Part shown: piece by piece, positions 40,181 to 45,747 of the stretch
Numbering within the stretch: the stretch's first letter is position 1
How the letters are laid out: the number at the start of each line of letters is the position of its first letter
Source of the DNA: Aeribacillus composti
GTDB taxonomy: Bacteria; Bacillota; Bacilli; Bacillales; Aeribacillaceae
DNA length: 45,747 nucleotides
NCBI RefSeq assembly: GCF_007827555.1
Contig: NZ_VISS01000018.1
Coordinates: 36,337 to 82,083, forward strand
Reading direction: 5' to 3'
Position numbers and translations under genes: made by a program
Notes under the pieces: generated by a model
Told to the model about the DNA's origin: nothing
What the model saw: the letters and a program-made list of their open reading frames with translations, nothing else
Databases searched by the model: none

Positions 40181-40686
40181 TTATGTCCCCCCAGAAATTC
40201 AAAAGCATAATATTCCACTATGGCTGCAACAAAGTAAACAGCTATCATTGTCAGCAATAACATACAAACAGCCTTTATATTTTCTTTGTTTATTTCTTTT
40301 TTTAACACAGTTTTATAAAAACCTTTCATTCTTTTCGAAGCGATGATACATATGATCCATCCTACTATTTCTATCGGCGTATGGAAAATTAAAGTCATGA
40401 AAGTTTTATATACGCCAAAGAGCTCTATGCCAAAATATATGTTTAACCCTAAAAAAAATGAATTATATAAAATAATCGGATAAGATATGAAACTTGTTAG
40501 CAGAACTAACATAATGCCGATTGAGGCGTTATTGAAAAAAATATCAATAAAATTTAGATCGAGAGCTTCCCTTTTTAAATCGACTTCTAATAATGCGCCA
40601 AAGAAGAATCCTGCCAATAAAAAACCAAATATAAGCAGAGGAATTTTCATGAACTCTTCCCTTTTTATGACGAACTGACGATTCAT
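40168..40686 (-). CDS. SpoIIM/DUF95-family membrane protein
   Basis: 172 aa. The pattern FGFLLAGFFFGALLE, then FFNNASIGIMLVLLTSF, YNSFFLGLNIYFG and a late IFHTPIEIVGWII is that of the SpoIIM/DUF95 family. Outside sporulation this family is a hallmark of circular-bacteriocin clusters (As-48C, CirC type), beside an ABC ATPase. The start overlaps the ATPase stop by 4 bp. Confidence 0.75.
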   Translation of the reverse strand: MNRQFVIKREEFMKIPLLIFGFLLAGFFFGALLEVDLKREALDLNFIDIFFNNASIGIMLVLLTSFISYPIILYNSFFLGLNIYFGIELFGVYKTFMTLIFHTPIEIVGWIICIIASKRMKGFYKTVLKKEINKENIKAVCMLLLTMIAVYFVAAIVEYYAFEFLGGHKWLN

Positions 40687-41366
40687 CTATACTGCTCCTG
40701 TTCTAAATCTAAATAATGAAATATATTTTTTTTATAACTTTGAGTATTTACGTTTGTAATCTGCTTAATCGTTTTGCTATCTTCCATCACAATGCACTGC
40801 TTAGTGTACCTTTCGATATCATGAAAATTATGGGTAGTGATGATAATTGTGAAGTTAAACTTATTTTTTCTGAGCAGCTCTTTAAAATTCATTTCAGATT
40901 TATAATCTAAACCGTTAAATGGCTCATCAAATATTAAAATATCTGCATTGGACATAAATCCCATTAATATTATCAATTTTTGCTTTTGCCCTAAAGAAAG
41001 ACCCTTTAACTTGTTCGGTAAAAATTCTTTAATATTCAATACTTCAAATTCGTTTAATAGCTCTTCAAGCTCTTCTTTATTTTTATTATGAATTCGTGAA
41101 TGTAACTCGAGAAACTCTTGTGCTGTCAATTCATCAAAAACTAAATATTCAATATCCAAGTAAACGATTTTCTTATTACGATTTAAGCTCTTAACAGAAG
41201 CATTTTCCGTTTTGATTATATTCGACAATATTTGCACGGTTGTAGTTTTGCCCACGCCATTTGGCCCGACAATGGCTGTCACTTCATTTTCAGGTATTGA
41301 AAAAGATATATGATCTAAAATTTTTTTCTCCCCTATGCTATACGTTAAATTTTTAATTTCTAACAT
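40683..41366 (-). CDS. ABC transporter ATP-binding protein
   Basis: 227 aa, a single nucleotide-binding domain: Walker A GPNGVGKTT (about residue 34), signature LSLGQKQK replacing LSGGQ, Walker B ADILIFDEPFNGLD and H-loop TTHNFHD. Translationally coupled to the SpoIIM-like protein. It would energise export or immunity through the neighbouring membrane proteins. Confidence 0.92.
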   Translation of the reverse strand: MLEIKNLTYSIGEKKILDHISFSIPENEVTAIVGPNGVGKTTTVQILSNIIKTENASVKSLNRNKKIVYLDIEYLVFDELTAQEFLELHSRIHNKNKEELEELLNEFEVLNIKEFLPNKLKGLSLGQKQKLIILMGFMSNADILIFDEPFNGLDYKSEMNFKELLRKNKFNFTIIITTHNFHDIERYTKQCIVMEDSKTIKQITNVNTQSYKKNIFHYLDLEQEQYR

Positions 41367-41378
41367 TTATTTTTTACC

Positions 41379-42734
41379 TCACTTATGTAATTCGTCAAAA
41401 AAGCTCTTCCTCCAATAATGCGCCAATATTGACACACAAAATAGTATGACGGAAACGAGCAGCAACATCGTTGTAGCTAAGCTGGAGCTCTTTATGCTGC
41501 TACTGTTTACAAGAATGCTAATAATGGCACTGGGAACAAACGCTATTAATAATACGTTGGATAAACCTTTTTTTGTGTGTATAAACAAATTAGGCAATTC
41601 ACTTTTCTTCAATATTTTTCTCGTGATTAAAATGATTAGTTCATCTGCCTTAATGTCTAATATGTATACAAGCATCAGCAGGAAAGCATAAATATATTGC
41701 TGATTTAAAATGAGATAACAGAGGTGAAATAGTAAAACGGGCAATAATAAGAAGAAATTATTTAAGTTAATATTCATCATAAACTCAGATTGAATTTTTT
41801 TGTCTAAAGACTTTAAATAAAACAAATAATAACCATAAGTTTCCATAGTTAAAAAATCAATAAATTTGATTTTTACAAAAAGAGATGAAATTAAATAGGA
41901 TATGATTATCAGTGATTCTTCGATATTGCTGATGAAAACAAACAAGCTGGATGTGATCTGTATCAAAGTCAAAAATATGAAGGGTATAAAAAATAGTTTG
42001 AAATAATGGATTAATTGTTTTTCCTGGAAAATTCGTGTAGTAGCTTTAATATATCTTAATAAAAAATAGTTAGATATTAACAGAATTAATAGAAAAGCCA
42101 CCCATAAAAATAATAAAACCTCGATTTTATTGCTTGCACTCGCGAAGCTAAAACCTGCTTTTTGCGATACTTCTTGAATGATTTGATAACTTAACAATAT
42201 TACAAACATGAGACGAGCCATTTTTAAAATATTTAATATGTATTGAAATTCTGATATTTTAGCAAACAAAGAAAGATAAATGATTATACAGCTTAAAATA
42301 AATAAGATCAAAAAAAGTTGTTTATCTAAAAATGTATAATATATAAACTGTATCAGTATCCATGTATAAACGTTTTTAAAATTAGCAGTGATTACATAAA
42401 AAATAGACGGTATTAATCCATAAACTTTTTTAAATCCTTTTGGAACTTCAAATCTTAACAAATTTATAATGACAAATAATTCCATTAAATATTTTGCGAT
42501 TAAAATTTCCCATTTATAGTCATTTAATATACGATGAATATGTACATTTTGAGAAGGGTCTAGTAAAAGAATAATCCCTAATAATAAAATATTTGACGCT
42601 GCATAAAAGTATATATAATATTTCGCCAGATATTTAAATTCAGGTAAAATTTTTTCAAATTTTTCATACAAATTGCTTTGATATGCTCTTAAAGCATTGA
42701 TTGCAATAAGAAAAAAAATTCTTACATATGACAT
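41379..42734 (-). CDS. Large polytopic membrane protein, first gene of the ABC operon
   Basis: 451 aa with roughly 11-12 hydrophobic helices across the full length and no soluble domain; no family recognised. Size and position resemble the CirB/As-48B-type multispanning proteins of circular-bacteriocin clusters, but I see no diagnostic motif. Start ATG at 42734 with GAGGTG 6 bp upstream. It is 12 bp before the ATPase gene. Confidence 0.65.
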   Translation of the reverse strand: MSYVRIFFLIAINALRAYQSNLYEKFEKILPEFKYLAKYYIYFYAASNILLLGIILLLDPSQNVHIHRILNDYKWEILIAKYLMELFVIINLLRFEVPKGFKKVYGLIPSIFYVITANFKNVYTWILIQFIYYTFLDKQLFLILFILSCIIIYLSLFAKISEFQYILNILKMARLMFVILLSYQIIQEVSQKAGFSFASASNKIEVLLFLWVAFLLILLISNYFLLRYIKATTRIFQEKQLIHYFKLFFIPFIFLTLIQITSSLFVFISNIEESLIIISYLISSLFVKIKFIDFLTMETYGYYLFYLKSLDKKIQSEFMMNINLNNFFLLLPVLLFHLCYLILNQQYIYAFLLMLVYILDIKADELIILITRKILKKSELPNLFIHTKKGLSNVLLIAFVPSAIISILVNSSSIKSSSLATTMLLLVSVILFCVSILAHYWRKSFFDELHK

Positions 42735-43163
42735 AGTCTGCACCTCATCAATAAAACCATAAAACGAAATTTAGAAACAATGTTCATTACGCGATGTTTA
42801 TCTATTTTCTTAAATTTTTCCTAAAAAATAATGAAGCTGCTGAGCCATTGTATAGCTGAACTCATATTTAAACTCTCACTTTCTCTTCATCTGATCAATT
42901 AAATAATATTACCAAATATACCATTGATCAACCATATTTAGCGATTTATTAGAAATTCTCCCATTTTTTATGTTTCGATCGATATCGATAGTTTTGTTTG
43001 CCCCCATCGCTATACACTTTTCGGATCATACTAACGGCTTCAAAGCACTATGTTAAGCAACACAAAAAAATGTGCTCCTTATGCTCCCTTCGGTCCGCTA
43101 CCGCACATTTTAATTGACAACCGCCATGCGTCACCTTCTTCCCTCTAGTGACCCGCCGAGCAA
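42735..43163. other. Intergenic region upstream of the ABC operon
   Basis: No gene over 40 codons is convincing. It holds the promoter at 42903-42931, a 14-codon reading (42821-42865) with an AGTGAG-like site, and a GC-richer stretch (about 43075-43160) with a GTCAC / GTGAC inverted repeat that looks like leftover plasmid sequence beside the Rep relic. Confidence 0.5.
42903..42931 (-). promoter_or_regulatory. Putative promoter of the ABC operon
   Basis: TTGATC (42926-42931), 17-bp spacer, TATTAT (42903-42908); about 165 nt of leader precede the 451-aa gene. Confidence 0.5.
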
Positions 43164-43196
43164 TAAAAAAAGATACGAAAATCATCTCCCGTATCT
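43164..43196 (-). terminator. Terminator after the membrane-anchored Rep fragment
   Basis: Minus-strand stem AGATACG / CGTATCT with a 12-nt loop, followed by a run of seven T, 28 bp beyond the stop codon. Confidence 0.8.
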
Positions 43197-43223
43197 TCTG
43201 TATCTCTAATTTTCTACACCCTA

Positions 43224-43676
43224 TTAATCTCTCTTTATCACATAATTTTTTAAACCGATATGCCACTTGCCAATCACATCAAAAGCACCGTTTGCTACTT
43301 CGTCATTTTCGGAGATATAGACTAAATCTCCATCTTCTGCATCTCCCAAATTCAATTCCTTGTGGATCTGTTTCAGCAAACCACCATAACCGATTAATCG
43401 CTTATATGCCAAGGCGTTGTCTAACACCAAAACGGTTTCCACATTTTCATCCGTGACCTTATTCCCTTTAATGACATCCGTATCTTTGACTGGATACTTA
43501 GAAACTTCCAAAATAGCATTTTGTTCTCTGATAGCTTTTTTAAAATCTTTCTCGTATTCTTCTAAGTCTTTTTTATATCTTTTCCAAACCACCTCAAGCA
43601 TCAAACAAACAGCAATGAAAGCAGCTAAAATAATCGTCGCTGTAGCAAAGGAAGTATGCTCTCTAATGTTGTACAT
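43224..43676 (-). CDS. Transmembrane segment fused to C-terminal part of a rolling-circle Rep protein
   Basis: 150 aa. Residues 9-33 form a hydrophobic helix (TSFATATIILAAFIAVCLML), then a charged linker (WKRYKKDLEEYEKDFKKAI), then about 100 residues matching the C-terminus of pUB110-type Rep, including the catalytic-tyrosine motif LEVSKYPVKDTD and RLIGYGGLLKQIHKELN. The Rep zinc finger, FLTLT motif and HUH motif are absent. It is roughly two thirds identical by eye to the same part of the rep relic at 44566-45333. The frame is intact and a terminator follows, so it may be expressed; the start is uncertain. Confidence 0.65.
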   Translation of the reverse strand: MYNIREHTSFATATIILAAFIAVCLMLEVVWKRYKKDLEEYEKDFKKAIREQNAILEVSKYPVKDTDVIKGNKVTDENVETVLVLDNALAYKRLIGYGGLLKQIHKELNLGDAEDGDLVYISENDEVANGAFDVIGKWHIGLKNYVIKRD

Positions 43677-43819
43677 TATCAATCCCAAAAACCACACGTT
43701 ATAAAAAGTAAAACGTTTTTTCCTATCTTTAATTCAAACCCTTCTAAATTTTCGACTAATTCTAATTAAATCATATCCAAAGTATCCCAAAAAAGACTTA
43801 TATTTGTTTATAGTAGTAG

Positions 43820-43837
43820 TATATGGGCCCATATAAT
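43820..43837 (+). promoter_or_regulatory. Palindrome overlapping a -10 element upstream of the peptide locus
   Basis: Perfect 16-bp palindrome TATATGGGCCCATATA (43820-43835) overlapping TATAAT (43832-43837). No good -35 hexamer stands 17 bp upstream, so an operator or activator site is likely. Confidence 0.5.
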
Positions 43838-43894
43838 TCCAGGAAAGGATGTTTTTTGATTGAAAAAGAGTGTGAAAGTAAAGGAGATAATGCT

Positions 43895-44324
43895 ATGATT
43901 GTGAAAAAGAAGAAATTTGGTTTTTTAGTGAAGATTATATTGGTAGCTTTATTGGTTGCCCCACCTCTGTTAGGATCAACAAGTTTTTTGGGATTTAATA
44001 AATCAAGTAATGTTGCTCATGCAGCAGAAAAGAGAGTTGTAGTAGGGTCTTATACTTTATCCAAAGCTCAATAAAGAGTTGGCTAATAATATGAAAGCAA
44101 TAAAAGGTAATAGTAATCTAAAAATTGTTATTTTAGCTATTGCTACTAAATGGGGTGGAGTTGCTGGATGGGCTTCTGCATTAGCAACACAACTGAGTTC
44201 TAATTCTCTTTATAAAAAAGAAGTTATAAATGCTGCAAAAAAAGGAAAGAGATTAAAAATAACTGATTATAAAAATTACCATACATCCTATTCAGTACAA
44301 ATAAAATACACGATTGTAAAATAA
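43895..44324 (+). pseudogene. Secreted peptide gene split by a frameshift (bacteriocin-like, unidentified)
   Basis: Reading one (43895-44074) starts after AAAGGAGAT and encodes 59 aa: a Lys-rich n-region, a hydrophobic core and an AHAA signal-cleavage site, then EKRVVVGSYTLSKAQ and a TAA at 44072. Continuing one base later (+1 frame from AAT at 44071) the frame stays open to 44324: NKELANNMKAIKGNSN, a hydrophobic Gly/Trp/Ala segment (ATKWGGVAGWASALATQL) and a basic, Tyr-rich tail ending YTIVK. The second part has no ribosome site of its own, so a single product of about 142 aa was probably ancestral. I do not recognise the family; the make-up resembles secreted antimicrobial peptides. Confidence 0.6.
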
Positions 44325-44343
44325 TTTAAAATGGGGCGAGATT

Positions 44344-44535
44344 ATGAATAAAAACTCACTGATAGCATTTTTAAAAAGTTATATTAGCCTCGCGGCTATA
44401 ATGTTATTGATTTATTTAATCTTAGGTCCATCTGAAAATGTATCTTTGATTTTTGTTATGGCATTAGGGCTACCAATAACGGCAATAATGGTCTTTACAG
44501 GATGGGACAAAAAGTTAAAAAAACATCTACCTTAG
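44344..44535 (+). CDS. Small two-helix membrane protein next to the peptide gene
   Basis: 63 aa, two transmembrane helices (about 12-28 and 34-52) and a basic C-terminus (WDKKLKKHLP). It starts 19 bp after the peptide gene with a GGGGCGAG ribosome site and ends at a strong terminator, so it is cotranscribed. A producer-immunity function is a reasonable inference from size and place only. Confidence 0.6.
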   Translation: MNKNSLIAFLKSYISLAAIMLLIYLILGPSENVSLIFVMALGLPITAIMVFTGWDKKLKKHLP

Positions 44536-44569
44536 TAAGAAAAGCAGGCTCTAGGCCTGCTTTTCTTAC
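44535..44569. terminator. Bidirectional terminator between the peptide locus and the rep relic
   Basis: Perfect 15-bp stem GTAAGAAAAGCAGGC / GCCTGCTTTTCTTAC with a 5-nt loop; the T-rich arm serves the rightward peptide locus and the complement serves the leftward rep relic. Confidence 0.85.
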
Positions 44570-45333
44570 TTGATTATGTAATTCTTTATGCCAGGATGCC
44601 AATAAGCCATAACCTCAAATGCAGCGTTTGCCACCTCATCATTTTCTTCCTCAATCTTAACCAGATCGCCGTCCTCTGCATCACCGAGATTCATTTCCTT
44701 ATGTATCTCCTTCAAAATGCCACCATATCCGATTAGTCGCCGAGCCGACAGCGCGTCGTCCAGATAGTAGACCGTATCCAAATTGTCTTCAGTCACCTTG
44801 TTGCCGCGGACAAGATCTGTATCCTTCACAGGGTACTTTGAAATTTCCAAAACAGCTTTTTGCTCCTCTATAGCCTCTCGCACTTCACTCTCGATCTGTT
44901 CAGCATCAATCTTGGTTTTCCCTTTGCCCCGCTGTATATGTACAATCGGCGTGTAATCAAGTTTCATTGCCTTTTTCCAAAGGCTTGTCCAATCTTTTTG
45001 ACTAATATATAACTTGCCTGTGAAATAACTTTTCTTTACTGGTAATAACACATGAAAATGTGGATGATATGTATGTTCTTCATGATTTTTCGTGATTTCT
45101 AAAGCTCGAAAATACCCAAGGACGGCTGCATCAAATCGCTTGTACTTCGTCAAACGATTAAACCCCTTCATCATATCGGAAATCGTTTGGCGAAGCTCTC
45201 CTCCCTCGACATTCCGAACTGTCAGTGTGAGAAATAACCAAGCACAATGATATCGCCGATTGGCTTCCTCAACAATCAATTTATTGTGATATGCAATTTT
45301 TAACGACCTGCGCCAGGCATGTCCATTTTTCAT
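44566..45333 (-). pseudogene. rep: 5'-truncated rolling-circle plasmid replication initiator (Rep_1, pUB110 type)
   Basis: The open frame encodes about 255 aa of a protein that is usually about 330 aa. Motif I WLFLTLTVRN, the HUH metal motif YHPHFHVLLP, the catalytic LEISKYPVKDTD and the C-terminal block GYGGILKEIHKEMNL are intact. The homology begins abruptly at AWRRSLKIAYHNK, where full-length Reps have a CPMC zinc motif; everything before is lost. The frame runs on through the tRNA terminator and tRNA genes, which is accidental. ATG at 45333 has no ribosome site, so I regard it as an integrated plasmid relic. Confidence 0.85.
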
Positions 45334-45337
45334 GGGC

Positions 45338-45369
45338 AATAAAAAAACCTTAGGAATCTCCCTAAGGTT
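45338..45369 (-). terminator. Terminator of the tRNA cluster
   Basis: Minus-strand stem AACCTTAGG / CCTAAGGTT with a 6-nt loop followed by TTTTTTTATT, 42 bp after tRNA-Ala and immediately before the rep relic. Confidence 0.9.
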
Positions 45370-45410
45370 CAGTGGATTATTGGAATTGGTTGTATAAATA
45401 AATATTTGGA

Positions 45411-45483
45411 TGGAGCCTAGCGGGATCGAACCGCTGACCTCCTGCGTGCAAAGCAGGCGCTCTCCCAGCTGAGCTAAGGCCCC
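45411..45483 (-). tRNA. tRNA-Ala (TGC)
   Basis: 73 nt, begins GGGGCCTTAGCTCAGCTGGG; anticodon loop TTTGCAC gives TGC; T arm GGTTCGATCCC; acceptor ends AGGCTCC plus discriminator A, with CCA not encoded. Last tRNA of the cluster, as in B. subtilis trnJ. Confidence 0.95.
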
Positions 45484-45494
45484 TTTAAATTCCC

Positions 45495-45571
45495 TGGTCG
45501 GGAAGACAGGATTCGAACCTGCGACCCCATGGTCCCAAACCATGTGCTCTACCAAGCTGAGCTACTTCCCG
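45495..45571 (-). tRNA. tRNA-Pro (TGG)
   Basis: 77 nt including encoded CCA; begins CGGGAAGTAGCTCAGCTTGG, anticodon loop TTTGGGA (TGG), T arm GGTTCGAATCC. Confidence 0.95.
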
Positions 45572-45574
45572 ATA

Positions 45575-45651
45575 TGGCGCGCCCGAGAGGAGTCGAACCC
45601 CTAACCTTTTGATCCGTAGTCAAACGCTCTATCCAATTGAGCTACGGGCGC
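45575..45651 (-). tRNA. tRNA-Arg (ACG)
   Basis: 77 nt including CCA; begins GCGCCCGTAGCTCAATTGGA, anticodon loop CTACGGA (ACG, A34 presumably edited to inosine), T arm GGTTCGACTCC. Confidence 0.95.
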
Positions 45652-45656
45652 CAATA

Positions 45657-45745
45657 TGGTGCCGAGGACCGGACTTGAACCGGTACGGTAGTCACCTACC
45701 GCAGGATTTTAAGTCCTGTGCGTCTGCCAATTCCGCCACCCCGGC
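45657..45745 (-). tRNA. tRNA-Leu (TAA)
   Basis: 89 nt including CCA with the long variable arm (GCGGTAGGTGACTACCGT); begins GCCGGGGTGGCGGAATTGGC, anticodon loop CTTAAAA (TAA). The cluster order Leu-Arg-Pro-Ala matches the end of B. subtilis trnJ. Confidence 0.95.
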
Positions 45746-45747
45746 AG

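Noticed and set aside
43048-43266. 72-codon minus-strand reading downstream of the Rep fusion
   Set aside because: It overlaps the Rep-fusion C-terminus and its terminator in another frame, with no ribosome site or similarity.
24572-45410. Insertion sequence or integrase-type island
   Set aside because: No transposase, integrase or terminal inverted repeats recognised; no repeat of the tRNA-Ala 3' end was seen at the far edge.
44566-45555. A 329-codon minus-strand open frame covering the rep relic and two tRNA genes
   Set aside because: Its first 74 codons are read through tRNA-Pro, tRNA-Ala and their terminator; only the part from about 45333 resembles Rep.

Overview
This is a chromosomal segment from a low-GC Gram-positive of the family Bacillaceae. 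The gene order rpoC-rpoB-ybxB-rplL-rplJ-rplA-rplK-nusG-secE-rpmG-sigH-yacP-rlmB-mrnC-cysS-cysE-gltX-ispF-ispD-yacL-disA-radA-clpC-mcsB-mcsA-ctsR (read on the minus strand from the right) matches the origin-proximal region of Bacillus subtilis, and the proteins align closely with their B. subtilis counterparts from memory. The species cannot be fixed from the sequence. Plasmid-type Rep remnants resembling those of thermophilic bacilli hint at a Geobacillus, Caldibacillus or B. smithii-like neighbourhood, but that is only a hint.

Region 1 (1-24.6 kb, all minus strand) is housekeeping. It holds RNA polymerase beta and the start of beta', the L11/L1 and L10/L7-L12 ribosomal operons with a clear L10 leader, NusG/SecE/L33, the early-sporulation sigma factor SigH, ribosome-linked RNases and an rRNA methylase, and Cys-tRNA synthetase with serine acetyltransferase under a T-box riboswitch. 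It continues with GluRS, two MEP isoprenoid enzymes, a PIN-TRAM membrane protein, the c-di-AMP synthase DisA, RadA, and the ClpC/McsB/McsA/CtsR protein-quality-control operon with a canonical CtsR operator. Several start codons are non-ATG (rpoC and rpoB TTG; rplK, rlmB and ctsR GTG).

Region 2 (24.6-45.4 kb) is accessory. In B. subtilis ctsR lies directly downstream of the rrnJ-trnJ-rrnW ribosomal and tRNA block. Here about 20 kb of other genes sits between ctsR and the tail of a trnJ-like tRNA cluster (Leu-Arg-Pro-Ala). It contains (a) an MgtC-family gene and a degraded stretch; (b) a type IV pilus system: a leftward operon of two minor prepilins plus a large beta-helix-rich GspK/PilX-like protein, diverging across a 640-bp AT-rich spacer with a 137-bp tandem repeat from a rightward operon vanW-like-pilB-pilT-pilC-pilA-pilM-pilN-pilO-pilD; (c) a very AT-rich leftward operon encoding an ABC ATPase, a SpoIIM/DUF95-type membrane protein and three other membrane proteins, resembling circular-bacteriocin export/immunity modules but with no recognisable precursor; (d) a small secreted-peptide locus with an in-gene frameshift, flanked on both sides by the C-terminal part of rolling-circle plasmid Rep proteins. 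One of these is fused in frame to a membrane segment; the other is a 5'-truncated rep abutting the tRNA terminator.

Region 3 (45.4-45.75 kb) is four tRNA genes on the minus strand with their shared intrinsic terminator. The pilus genes appear to form one machine (extension and retraction ATPases, platform, alignment complex, peptidase, major and minor pilins). PilB carries a MshEN-type N-terminus that may couple it to cyclic-di-GMP.
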